Notes under the pieces: generated by a model
What the model was told of the DNA's origin: nothing
Database searches by the model: none
What the model saw: only the letters and a program-made list of their open reading frames with translations
Shown: in pieces, positions 1 to 9,486 of the stretch
Layout: each line of letters starts with the position of its first letter
Position numbering within the stretch: the first letter of the stretch is position 1
Position numbers and translations under genes: made by a program
Source: Synechococcus sp. PROS-U-1
GTDB taxonomy: Bacteria; Cyanobacteriota; Cyanobacteriia; PCC-6307; Cyanobiaceae
Reading direction: 5' to 3'
DNA length: 64,000 bases
Assembly: GCF_014279755.1 (NCBI RefSeq)
Contig: NZ_CP047951.1
Coordinates: forward strand, 2,418,001 to 2,482,000

Positions 1-3000
1 CAAACGGTCACCCTGGATTACAACGATCCATCAGCTGTCAACGACGCCAGAGCTCTCCAGGACGGCGCAGGCAATGACGCAGCGTCCTTCACCAACAGCA
101 CTGTCACCAACAACTCCACCGTTGATGGCACGGCACCAACCCTTCAATCTGCAGCGACCTCCACCGACGGCACCAGAATCGTTCTCACCTACAACGAAGC
201 ACTTTCATCAACAACCGCTACCAAGAGTGATTTCACTATCACAGCCGATGGCATAAACAATGACGTGAAGAGCGTCGACATCTCTGGATCCACCATCATT
301 CTCGGCCTAAGCACCACAATCAAACAAGGCCAAGCGATCAAACTGGATTACGACGATCCCACTACCCTGAACGACGCCAATACCATCCAGGACGAAACAG
401 GCAATGACGCCCTATCTCTGACTGACGAAAAGGTCACAAACAAATCAACCATACCCGCCAAAAAGCTTGTATGCAATAGCAAAAACGAAACCACCAAAGT
501 CAAACTTAAAAACGTCAACTCTGGATATCTATATGGAATCGATGACGACAATCAGATTTTTGAAATCAATCCAAAGAACAAAACAACGTCTAAGATATTT
601 GACACAGAACTACCAAACCCTAAAAAAAGCAATGGGGTAGCATATCACAAAGGATCAGGATCACTTTTGTTCTTTTACGAACAAACTCTTTACAGCTGGA
701 ACACAACAACAAGAGAACTTAGCCAGCACAAATTCAAAGAAGGCAAGACAGCAAGCGCAGCGATTTATGGTGATTCACTCTGGTGGATCAAATCAAATTC
801 CAATCAGCTTTATCAGCTCGACATTAGCGACCTAAACAACGGAATGATCATTAGTGGAAGCCCTACCAAATATCTATTAGACAAATACACCAAAGCAGGT
901 TTTGGAGATATCGCCATCAGCTCAGATGGCATTCTCTATGGGAGTGCAACAGGTGGACAAATCAAACGGGGTGGCTTTTTCTCATTCGATCTCCAATCAA
1001 TCATCGATTCGGGGAAAACTAAAATTAATATAGAACACCACGGCTATAAACGATGCGGAAAGACTGAGTGGGTGCACAGCGAGAAAAAGATTCCGATTGG
1101 CATGCAGCTTGCACTCAGCGCAGACGAAAAAGTTCTATATGGACAAACACATCAAAACCAGTCAGCGAAAGGCCTCGACACCACAGGGCAATACTTCGTC
1201 TTTCGACACAAAGATTCTGATGGTCGCTTTACAAGCGAAATCGACTACGCCGACTACCAACAATCTCATAATCAACTTGATGGCGTTGGTTTCAGGGATA
1301 TCGGTGGTGCAGGGCTAGACGCTATAGAAGAAGCAGAGGCAGCAGATATCCTCTCCTTCGAAGGAGCTAGTGGCGCCGAAACCAATGGCTCGGACATCAA
1401 CAGAAAGCTGAATCCATATTTAAAATATTCAGTGATATTCAAGAAAGTTCTCAAGCGTGAGCAAAAGCTTATTTTTATCAACGAGAGCAAAGAAAGTCGC
1501 TCCGGCGCAGACATTTCAGACACACGCCTAAACGAAACAATTGAGTTTAAGACTGGAGACAAAAGCTTAGATCAACAATTTGAACGAAATAATAATGCCA
1601 TCACTGTCCCACAAGGTGTCAAACAATTTGACATGCTGATCGATGTCATTGATGACGAGGAGGTCGAGGGAGATGAATCATTGATCCTTGCCATTGAAGG
1701 CTATCCAGATCTGGCACCAGCAAAGGCAACGATCATCGATAATGATTACGAGTGCGGCAAAAATCTCCTTAAAAATGGTGATTTTGAAGATGTTGAACAA
1801 AAGGGATCTCGTAAATGGTGGAACACCAAGACAATCCCAGGATGGGAACTCCTTAATAATGATGGGGAAGTTTGGACATCAGGCTTCAAAGGCATTCAGG
1901 ACAACATAGATGGCAACAATTTCTATTTAGAATTGGATGCAAAACGTAAGTTAAATGCGATCTCTCAAACAGTCACGACTGAAATTGGCAGCGCCTACAC
2001 GTTGAGCTTTGATTTACATCGAAGGAGAACGAATAAGAACGAAACCGTCGTCGTCAGCCTTAATGATATTGCCGCGAATTCACCTACTTCTGGAGAATGG
2101 CATACGCAAAGCTATAGCTTCATTGCAGAATCCGATCAAGCAATAATTAGCTTTAGCGAACCAAAAGACGAAAATGATAGCTATGGCGGATTGATCGACA
2201 ATATCAGTTTGGTGAAAAATTGCACAGATAACGACTTTGAAGATGTCGACGTTGTTTCCTTCCATGCTGCAGATGGCAATGGTGCCGAGCTGACCGACGG
2301 CTTCAACACCTACCTCTCCTATTCGCTCTCCTTCGACGAAAAACTCAAAAAACAGCAAACACTCTCCTTCTCTCAATCACTCCCCGTCAACCAGCACAAC
2401 GTTGATCCGAACGATGTACTCCTTGGCGCCGACATCTCATTCTTATCAGACAATTCAAAGAAAGATCGGGACTTCTCCCTCAACAACGGTCAGCTCACCG
2501 TTCCAAAAGGTATCTCATCCTTTGAAGCGCGCATCCCCATTGTTGATGACAAAATCGTTGAAGGCACAGAGTCGCTCACACTCTCCATTGCAGACTTAGA
2601 GGCCACTGCCCAAATCACTGATAACGATTCTATTGACAATGATTTTGAGTGCGGCAAAAATCTCCTTAAAAATGGTGATTTTGAAGATGTTGAACAAAAG
2701 GGATCTCGTAAATGGTGGAACACCAAGACAATCCCAGGATGGGAACTCCTTAATAATGATGGGGAAGTTTGGACATCAGGCTTCAAAGGCATTCAGGACA
2801 ACATAGATGGCAACAATTTCTATTTAGAATTGGATGCAAAACGTAAGTTAAATGCGATCTCTCAAACAGTCACGACTGAAATTGGCAGCGCCTACACGTT
2901 GAGCTTTGATTTACATCGAAGGAGAACGAATAAGAACGAAACCGTCGTCGTCAGCCTTAATGATATTGCCGCGAATTCACCTACTTCTGGAGAATGGCAT

Positions 3001-6000
3001 ACGCAAAGCTATAGCTTCATTGCAGAATCCGATCAAGCAATAATTAGCTTTAGCGAACCAAAAGACGAAAATGATAGCTATGGCGGATTGATCGACAATA
3101 TCAGTTTGGTGAAAAATTGCACAGATAACGACTTTGAAGATGTCGACGTTGTTTCCTTCCATGCTGCAGATGGCAATGGTGCCGAGCTGACCGACGGCTT
3201 CAACACCTACCTCTCCTATTCGCTCTCCTTCGACGAAAAACTCAAAAAACAGCAAACACTCTCCTTCTCTCAATCACTACTCGCCAACCAGAACAACGTT
3301 AATCCGAACGATGTACTCCTTGGCGCCGACATCTCCTTCTTATCAGACAATTCAGATAATGATCAGGACTTCTCCCTCAACAACGGTCAGCTCACCATTC
3401 CAAAAGGTGTCTCATCCTTTGAAGCACGCATCCCCATTGTTGATGACAAAATCGTTGAAGGCACAGAGTCTCTAACACTCTCCGTTGCAGGCTTCGAGGC
3501 CACGGCCAACATCACGGATAACGACTTTGATGATGTCGACGTTGTCTCCTTCCATGCTGCAGATGGCAATGGTGCCGAGCTGACCGACGGCTTCAACACC
3601 TACCTCTCCTATTCGCTCTCCTTCGACGAAAAACTCAAAAAACAGCAAACACTCTCCTTCTCTCAATCACTACTCGCCAACCAGAACAACGTTAATCCGA
3701 ACGATGTACTCCTTGGCGCCGACATCTCCTTCTTATCAGACAATTCAGATAATGATCAGGACTTCTCCCTCAACAACGGTCAGCTCACCATTCCAAAAGG
3801 TGTCTCATCCTTTGAAGCACGCATCCCCATTGTTGATGACAAAATCGTTGAAGGCACAGAGTCTCTAACACTCTCCGTTGCAGGCTTCGAGGCCACGGCC
3901 AACATCACGGATAACGACTTTGATGATGTCGACGTTGTCTCCTTCCATGCTGCAGATGGCAATGGTGCCGAGCTGACCGACGGCTTCAACACCTACCTCT
4001 CCTATTCGCTCTCCTTCGACGAAAAACTCAAAAAACAGCAAACACTCTCCTTCTCTCAATCACTACTCGCCAACCAGAACAACGTTAATCCGAACGATGT
4101 ACTCCTTGGCGCCGACATCTCCTTCTTATCAGACAATTCAGATAATGATCAGGACTTCTCCCTCAACAACGGTCAGCTCACCATTCCAAAAGGTGTCTCA
4201 TCCTTTGAAGCACGCATCCCCATTGTTGATGACAAAATCGTTGAAGGCACAGAGTCTCTAACACTCTCCGTTGCAGGCTTCGAGGCCACGGCCAACATCA
4301 CGGATAACGACTTTGATGATGTCGACGTTGTCTCCTTCCATGCTGCAGATGGCAATGGTGCCGAGCTGACCGACGGCTTCAACACCTACCTCTCCTATTC
4401 GCTCTCCTTCGACGAAAAACTCAAAAAACAGCAAACACTCTCCTTCTCTCAATCACTACTCGCCAACCAGAACAACGTTAATCCGAACGATGTACTCCTT
4501 GGCGCCGACATCTCCTTCTTATCAGACAATTCAGATAATGATCAGGACTTCTCCCTCAACAACGGTCAGCTCACCATTCCAAAAGGTGTCTCATCCTTTG
4601 AAGCACGCATCCCCATTGTTGATGACAAAATCGTTGAAGGCACAGAGTCTCTAACACTCTCCGTTGCAGGCTTCGAGGCCACGGCCAACATCACGGATAA
4701 CGACTTTGATGATGTCGACGTTGTCTCCTTCCATGCTGCAGATGGCAATGGTGCCGAGCTGACCGACGGCTTCAACACCTACCTCTCCTATTCGCTCTCC
4801 TTCGACGAAAAACTCAAAAAACAGCAAACACTCTCCTTCTCTCAATCACTACTCGCCAACCAGAACAACGTTAATCCGAACGATGTACTCCTTGGCGCCG
4901 ACATCTCCTTCTTATCAGACAATTCAGATAATGATCAGGACTTCTCCCTCAACAACGGTCAGCTCACCATTCCAAAAGGTGTCTCATCCTTTGAAGCACG
5001 CATCCCCATTGTTGATGACAAAATCGTTGAAGGCACAGAGTCTCTAACACTCTCCGTTGCAGGCTTCGAGGCCACGGCCAACATCACGGATAACGACTTT
5101 GATGATGTCGACGTTGTCTCCTTCCATGCTGCAGATGGCAATGGTGCCGAGCTGACCGACGGCTTCAACACCTACCTCTCCTATTCGCTCTCCTTCGACG
5201 AAAAACTCAAAAAACAGCAAACACTCTCCTTCTCTCAATCACTACTCGCCAACCAGAACAACGTTAATCCGAACGATGTACTCCTTGGCGCCGACATCTC
5301 CTTCTTATCAGACAATTCAGATAATGATCAGGACTTCTCCCTCAACAACGGTCAGCTCACCATTCCAAAAGGTGTCTCATCCTTTGAAGCACGCATCCCC
5401 ATTGTTGATGACAAAATCGTTGAAGGCACAGAGTCTCTAACACTCTCCGTTGCAGGCTTCGAGGCCACGGCCAACATCACGGATAACGACTTCCCGAGCA
5501 TTCAGCCCGCGCAACTCATCTCAATTTCAGGCAATACAGTTACAGAAGGATCAAATAAGCCCATCGTTCTTGAGTATACGTTCGACAAGAAGACACCCTT
5601 TAAGCAAGTTTTTCAAAGCGATTTCAGCACTAAAGCCGAAGATCTCCTTACAGCAAATAGGCTCGCCATTACGGGCCTAGATACCGAACCAATTGTCAAA
5701 TTCATGGCAGATAATCTTGTCGAAATTGGAACTGATGGGCTCATAACAGTTCCCGAAAAAGTCGATTCCTTCACGGTCACCATTGATGTTATTGATGACA
5801 ACATCCCAGAATTAACCGAGCAGCTCGTCAGCTCCATAGGCTCAATCGAAGGATCCGCCACCATCATTGATAATGACAGTCTTAAGCCACTATTGACCGC
5901 AACATCTATAGGTGCAACAGAGGGAAAAGATGACTATATGCGAGTCAATTTCTCATTCAATTTCGAAAGACAGGGTGACATGATTGTCATCCCGGAATTC

Positions 6001-8892
6001 CCTGAGCTACAACAACCACAAAGTGCAACACCGAATCTAGACTTCACGACGAACCTAAGGCTCAGCGACAATCTAAGCTTCAGCAATCTGCTAGAAAACA
6101 AAATCAATATCAACCAAAATGTCACTAGTTTTTATATAGACATTCCTATCATTGATGACACACTCATTGAAACAACCGAAAGCATAAGTCTCACCCTGAG
6201 GGTCGACGATGCAGATTATGCACCCTTTAAAGAAACCATTATAGATGTAAACAATTCAACAATGCTAAGGATTTACGACAATGACCCTGTTGATAACCAA
6301 GAAATAAAATATCCAAAGATCGAATCCATTGACGCCAATGCCGTCACCGAGGGCGATGATAACAATCTCGTCTATACCGTCAAGCTCGATCGCAGCACAG
6401 CCAAAGAGACATCCTTTGCCTTTGCTGTTTCCGGAGATGCCATCGGCGCAGCTGAAAATATCCCTAATCAGGTCGACTATCTCAATGCTTACAATGTCAC
6501 CCTCTCAAACGGTGTGACAAACAATGGTGATGGCACGATCACCATCCCGACAGGCATTGAATCTTTTTCGGCTTCAATTCCCGTGATCGATGACAACCTC
6601 ATTGAAAACACAGAGCAAGCGATCCTCTCGATTAGTACTCATTCTGGCACTGGGCAAATCTTCGATAACGATCCTCGTCCAACGCGCCCCACACCCAATC
6701 CAAACCCATCAGACCAATCGAAACCTACACCTCCCCCATCGATCATCCTCATTGATGCCAACGCCGTGAGAGAAGGAGATGGCAACAACCTTCTCTACAC
6801 CATCCAACTCAATCGAACCGCCTCTACAGATCTCACATTTTCCTTTGGAGTTTCAGGTGATGCCATCGGAGGACCTGTCGACACCACAACTATGGTTCGT
6901 CAATTAAGTACCACTCAAAAGAAGCTCAGAGCTCAGGCATCAACACGATCCAATCATCGATCGACGTCAAGCAAGGAGAGTCACACTGCTGCAGATTTAT
7001 CCAAACAGGTCGACTACCTCAATGCTGGCAACGTGCTCCTCTCAAACGATGTAGTGAATAACGATGATGGTTCCATCACCATTCCAGCTGGTGTTCAATC
7101 CTTCACCGCTTCGGTTCCCGTCATTGACGACTCCCTTATCGAAAACACAGAAACCGCCATTCTCTCCATTGGTTCACACTCGGGAACTGGACAGATCTTC
7201 GATAACGACTCTCCACCCACGTCAGCAAAGCTCCCTCCATCGGTAACGTTCATCGACAGCAATTCAGTGACTGAGGGGGATGGAAATAATCTTCTTTATA
7301 CTATTCAGCTTGATCGAGCCTCGTCTTCAGACACAACCTTCACTTTTACGGTTGCAGGCGATGCTATCGGTGCATCAAAAAATATTTGCAATCAGGTCGA
7401 CTATCTCAATGCTGACAATGTGATTTTGTCAAATGGCGTAACAAACAACGGGAATAGCTCCATCACCGTCCCGGCTGGTGTTACCCAATTCACAGCTTCA
7501 GTGCGTGTGATCGATGACTCCCTCATTGAAAACACCGAGACCGCCATCCTCTCGATTGGCACAAATTCAGGAATTGGAGAGATCTTTGATAACGACTCTC
7601 TTCTTGTCCAAAACAGACCCGGCTCTCGTCCGGCACCAATCATTACCAAGATCAAAGCCAATACTGCACTCGAAGGTGCCGATGAAGACTTGATTTACCG
7701 TGTCTCTTTTGATCGCCGACATCGGTCAAGACGACACTACCAATTTAAAATTGGTGGGGACGCAAGCTATGGCCTCGATTATTTAACGGGCAAGAACGTT
7801 GTCATCACCAATGGAGTAGCCAGTAATAACGAAGGCACTGTCACAGTCCCCAAGGGAGTCAAGAATTTTGATGTTCATGTTCCAGTTGTTGATGACAACA
7901 TCATTGAATCGACTGAAATCGCATCGATTCAAATTGGAAGACATCAGGGCATCGGTCAAATTCTTGACAATGACACCCGTCCGACATCAACACCAGCAAC
8001 GCTAAGTATTAGTGACGATAAACAAGGCCTAAAGGCCAATGGACCCAGTGGTTCTGGGCTTTGGGTCAAGCTCAAAGTGGACGAAGCTCGCGACCGATGG
8101 CAAAACAATCTCGTTCTCATCAATGCCAAAGGAAAGACTGTTGGAACGCTGGGCTCTACTCCCCAAACGCACCGCTATCCCAAAGCAATCCGTGGCGAAA
8201 AGCACATCTACTTAGAGGCTGGTGAAACCATTCACTTCCTCCAACAAAGCAACAATCACAAGCGTCTTAAAACGCCAAGGCTGGAGCTGTCGACTCCTGA
8301 GCCCAATGCTGTTGCCATCGCCTTGGAAGATGGCAGAGCAGGGAGTGGTGACTTCGATGACCTGATGGTCCAGGCAACAGCGCTTGATCAACCTGAAAGT
8401 CAACAGGCCGTCAAAACCGCTAACGCCCAACGCTCGACCTCCGACGGCATCCTCAACCTGAACTGGATGGAGACGGACCAGCAGCTGATCTTGGACACCC
8501 TGAAGAACACTGATCCGGACAACCGCATCGGACTGGTGCAATTGACTCGCCAACAGTCATCTGAGTTCACCGTTAACGGCATTGGAATCAACCGACCAAA
8601 AGCCTTTCGTCAGGCTCTACGCGACAACTTGATCGAACCAGATCAACAAATTCTGGATGGCGACAAGATCAATCAACGCTGGCATCTCTCAGCGAATGAA
8701 GCCGGCTTTTACGCCCCTGTCCTCATCACTGACGAAAATCTGGTGTTCAGCTTCGGCAGAACCACGGCAGTCGATGGGGAACAGCACCTCAAGGTGTTGG
8801 GGGAAAACATCTTTGGCTTCGAAGACGACTTGGCTGGCAAAGGCACCGACTGGCATTACGACGACGTCGTCGTTGCCGCAACGCTCGCGTAA
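1..8892 (+). CDS. Giant Swm/Calx-beta repeat surface protein, 3' part (5' end outside window)
   Basis: The frame is open from base 1, so the protein starts upstream; 2963 residues are visible. The first ~450 bases encode repeats of the cyanobacterial long-protein (swm_rep, SwmB-like) type, with motifs such as LDYNDPSAVNDA and QDGAGNDA. Bases ~520-1010 look like a beta-propeller-like stretch (YGIDDDNQIFEINP, LYGSATGG). Two DUF642-like, galactose-binding-fold segments follow (NLLKNGDFE...GW...IDNISL). Next come seven Calx-beta-like units with IVDD...VEGTESLTLS...ITDND motifs, then about six more diverged Calx-beta units with a Pro-rich linker near 6680-6735. The C-terminus (~8320-8870) carries two Asp-rich motifs like DUF4114 (SGDFDDLMV, WHYDDVVV). 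The family is cell-surface or secreted, and SwmB of Synechococcus is needed for swimming; a role in motility, adhesion or surface coating here is inference. It is A+T-richer than the following housekeeping genes. The stop is 65 bases before rplI. Confidence 0.9.
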   Translation, partial: QTVTLDYNDPSAVNDARALQDGAGNDAASFTNSTVTNNSTVDGTAPTLQSAATSTDGTRIVLTYNEALSSTTATKSDFTITADGINNDVKSVDISGSTIILGLSTTIKQGQAIKLDYDDPTTLNDANTIQDETGNDALSLTDEKVTNKSTIPAKKLVCNSKNETTKVKLKNVNSGYLYGIDDDNQIFEINPKNKTTSKIFDTELPNPKKSNGVAYHKGSGSLLFFYEQTLYSWNTTTRELSQHKFKEGKTASAAIYGDSLWWIKSNSNQLYQLDISDLNNGMIISGSPTKYLLDKYTKAGFGDIAISSDGILYGSATGGQIKRGGFFSFDLQSIIDSGKTKINIEHHGYKRCGKTEWVHSEKKIPIGMQLALSADEKVLYGQTHQNQSAKGLDTTGQYFVFRHKDSDGRFTSEIDYADYQQSHNQLDGVGFRDIGGAGLDAIEEAEAADILSFEGASGAETNGSDINRKLNPYLKYSVIFKKVLKREQKLIFINESKESRSGADISDTRLNETIEFKTGDKSLDQQFERNNNAITVPQGVKQFDMLIDVIDDEEVEGDESLILAIEGYPDLAPAKATIIDNDYECGKNLLKNGDFEDVEQKGSRKWWNTKTIPGWELLNNDGEVWTSGFKGIQDNIDGNNFYLELDAKRKLNAISQTVTTEIGSAYTLSFDLHRRRTNKNETVVVSLNDIAANSPTSGEWHTQSYSFIAESDQAIISFSEPKDENDSYGGLIDNISLVKNCTDNDFEDVDVVSFHAADGNGAELTDGFNTYLSYSLSFDEKLKKQQTLSFSQSLPVNQHNVDPNDVLLGADISFLSDNSKKDRDFSLNNGQLTVPKGISSFEARIPIVDDKIVEGTESLTLSIADLEATAQITDNDSIDNDFECGKNLLKNGDFEDVEQKGSRKWWNTKTIPGWELLNNDGEVWTSGFKGIQDNIDGNNFYLELDAKRKLNAISQTVTTEIGSAYTLSFDLHRRRTNKNETVVVSLNDIAANSPTSGEWHTQSYSFIAESDQAIISFSEPKDENDSYGGLIDNISLVKNCTDNDFEDVDVVSFHAADGNGAELTDGFNTYLSYSLSFDEKLKKQQTLSFSQSLLANQNNVNPNDVLLGADISFLSDNSDNDQDFSLNNGQLTIPKGVSSFEARIPIVDDKIVEGTESLTLSVAGFEATANITDNDFDDVDVVSFHAADGNGAELTDGFNTYLSYSLSFDEKLKKQQTLSFSQSLLANQNNVNPNDVLLGADISFLSDNSDNDQDFSLNNGQLTIPKGVSSFEARIPIVDDKIVEGTESLTLSVAGFEATANITDNDFDDVDVVSFHAADGNGAELTDGFNTYLSYSLSFDEKLKKQQTLSFSQSLLANQNNVNPNDVLLGADISFLSDNSDNDQDFSLNNGQLTIPKGVSSFEARIPIVDDKIVEGTESLTLSVAGFEATANITDNDFDDVDVVSFHAADGNGAELTDGFNTYLSYSLSFDEKLKKQQTLSFSQSLLANQNNVNPNDVLLGADISFLSDNSDNDQDFSLNNGQLTIPKGVSSFEARIPIVDDKIVEGTESLTLSVAGFEATANITDNDFDDVDVVSFHAADGNGAELTDGFNTYLSYSLSFDEKLKKQQTLSFSQSLLANQNNVNPNDVLLGADISFLSDNSDNDQDFSLNNGQLTIPKGVSSFEARIPIVDDKIVEGTESLTLSVAGFEATANITDNDFDDVDVVSFHAADGNGAELTDGFNTYLSYSLSFDEKLKKQQTLSFSQSLLANQNNVNPNDVLLGADISFLSDNSDNDQDFSLNNGQLTIPKGVSSFEARIPIVDDKIVEGTESLTLSVAGFEATANITDNDFPSIQPAQLISISGNTVTEGSNKPIVLEYTFDKKTPFKQVFQSDFSTKAEDLLTANRLAITGLDTEPIVKFMADNLVEIGTDGLITVPEKVDSFTVTIDVIDDNIPELTEQLVSSIGSIEGSATIIDNDSLKPLLTATSIGATEGKDDYMRVNFSFNFERQGDMIVIPEFPELQQPQSATPNLDFTTNLRLSDNLSFSNLLENKININQNVTSFYIDIPIIDDTLIETTESISLTLRVDDADYAPFKETIIDVNNSTMLRIYDNDPVDNQEIKYPKIESIDANAVTEGDDNNLVYTVKLDRSTAKETSFAFAVSGDAIGAAENIPNQVDYLNAYNVTLSNGVTNNGDGTITIPTGIESFSASIPVIDDNLIENTEQAILSISTHSGTGQIFDNDPRPTRPTPNPNPSDQSKPTPPPSIILIDANAVREGDGNNLLYTIQLNRTASTDLTFSFGVSGDAIGGPVDTTTMVRQLSTTQKKLRAQASTRSNHRSTSSKESHTAADLSKQVDYLNAGNVLLSNDVVNNDDGSITIPAGVQSFTASVPVIDDSLIENTETAILSIGSHSGTGQIFDNDSPPTSAKLPPSVTFIDSNSVTEGDGNNLLYTIQLDRASSSDTTFTFTVAGDAIGASKNICNQVDYLNADNVILSNGVTNNGNSSITVPAGVTQFTASVRVIDDSLIENTETAILSIGTNSGIGEIFDNDSLLVQNRPGSRPAPIITKIKANTALEGADEDLIYRVSFDRRHRSRRHYQFKIGGDASYGLDYLTGKNVVITNGVASNNEGTVTVPKGVKNFDVHVPVVDDNIIESTEIASIQIGRHQGIGQILDNDTRPTSTPATLSISDDKQGLKANGPSGSGLWVKLKVDEARDRWQNNLVLINAKGKTVGTLGSTPQTHRYPKAIRGEKHIYLEAGETIHFLQQSNNHKRLKTPRLELSTPEPNAVAIALEDGRAGSGDFDDLMVQATALDQPESQQAVKTANAQRSTSDGILNLNWMETDQQLILDTLKNTDPDNRIGLVQLTRQQSSEFTVNGIGINRPKAFRQALRDNLIEPDQQILDGDKINQRWHLSANEAGFYAPVLITDENLVFSFGRTTAVDGEQHLKVLGENIFGFEDDLAGKGTDWHYDDVVVAATLA
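1750..3278 (+). repeat. Long direct repeat: DUF642-like module plus start of Calx-beta unit, two copies
   Basis: Bases 1750-2381 and 2647-3278 (about 632 bp, offset 897) read identically. Each copy covers a 161-residue DUF642-like module and the first ~50 residues of the following Calx-beta unit. The copies diverge afterwards (PVNQHNVDPND versus LANQNNVNPND). This points to a recent segmental duplication within the gene. Confidence 0.9.
3130..5487 (+). repeat. 393-bp in-frame tandem repeat, six units (last five identical)
   Basis: Units begin at 3130, 3523, 3916, 4309, 4702 and 5095, each at a GAC TTT codon pair, and each encodes a 131-aa Calx-beta-like module. The five units 3523-5487 appear base-for-base identical. 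The 3130 unit differs at a few positions near its start. A more diverged relative lies at 2233-2646. The period is a multiple of three, so copy-number change keeps the frame. Confidence 0.95.
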
Positions 8893-8957
8893 GGCAGAGG
8901 CCTCACTCGGAGGCGTAGAGTTGCTGATCGCATCGACCCAGTCGTCCGTCCGCTCCC

Positions 8958-9416
8958 ATGCCTAAGCGTGTAAAAGTCGTTCTGAATGAGGACCTCCTCA
9001 GCCTGGGCAAGGACGGAGACCTGGTGGAGGTTGCTCCGGGTTACGCCCGTAACTTCTTGCTCCCCTTCGGCAAAGCTGTGCCTCTCACCCCAGCGGTGAT
9101 GAAGCAGGTGGAGCACCGCCGGGCCAAGGAAGCTGAACGCCAGGCAGCTCTGAAGCAGGAAGCCCTCGACTTCAAGACCGCCCTTTCCACCATCGGTCGT
9201 TTCACCGTCAAGAAGCAGACCGGTGAAGACAACGTGCTGTTCGGCACCGTGACCAACGGTGATGTGGCCGAAGCCATCGAAGCAGCCACCAAGAAGGAGA
9301 TCGACCGCCGCGACATCCTGGTGCCTGAAATCCACCGCACCGGCAAGTTCACCGTCACGGTGAAGCTTCACAGCGAAGTCACCGCCGAGATCAACCTGGA
9401 AGTGGTGAGCTACTGA
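8958..9416 (+). CDS. rplI: 50S ribosomal protein bL9
   Basis: The 152-aa protein is a full-length bL9, a 23S rRNA-binding protein of the large ribosomal subunit. The N-terminal RNA-binding domain shows the family signature ([17 protein letters not shown]) near residues 20-37. A long central helix rich in Lys, Glu and Ala follows, then a C-terminal domain with a [12 protein letters not shown] motif. It starts with ATG directly after the giant surface-protein gene and precedes dnaB, the common bacterial rplI-dnaB neighbourhood. Nothing unusual is seen. Confidence 0.98.
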   Translation: MPKRVKVVLNEDLLSLGKDGDLVEVAPGYARNFLLPFGKAVPLTPAVMKQVEHRRAKEAERQAALKQEALDFKTALSTIGRFTVKKQTGEDNVLFGTVTNGDVAEAIEAATKKEIDRRDILVPEIHRTGKFTVTVKLHSEVTAEINLEVVSY

Positions 9417-9430
9417 TCCCTGTTAAACGG

Positions 9431-9459
9431 CACTCAAACGGCTCATCCGAGCCAGAGTG
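9431..9459 (+). terminator. Nested inverted repeat between rplI and dnaB, possible weak terminator
   Basis: CACTC at 9431-9435 pairs with GAGTG at 9455-9459, and inside it GGCTC (9440-9444) pairs with GAGCC (9449-9453). The stretch after it is T-rich but interrupted (TTATTCCTTTC). It could be a partial terminator or an attenuator ahead of dnaB. Confidence 0.35.
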
Positions 9460-9486
9460 TTATTCCTTTCGTAACGCCCTGCCGCC

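Noticed and set aside
3387-5238. Regularly spaced minus-strand frames of 64-100 codons
   Set aside because: They recur every 393 bp because the plus-strand repeat recurs; they are shadows of the Calx-beta modules.
3130-5487. Possible CRISPR-like array
   Set aside because: The repeats are 393 bp, contiguous without spacers, and in frame with a protein.
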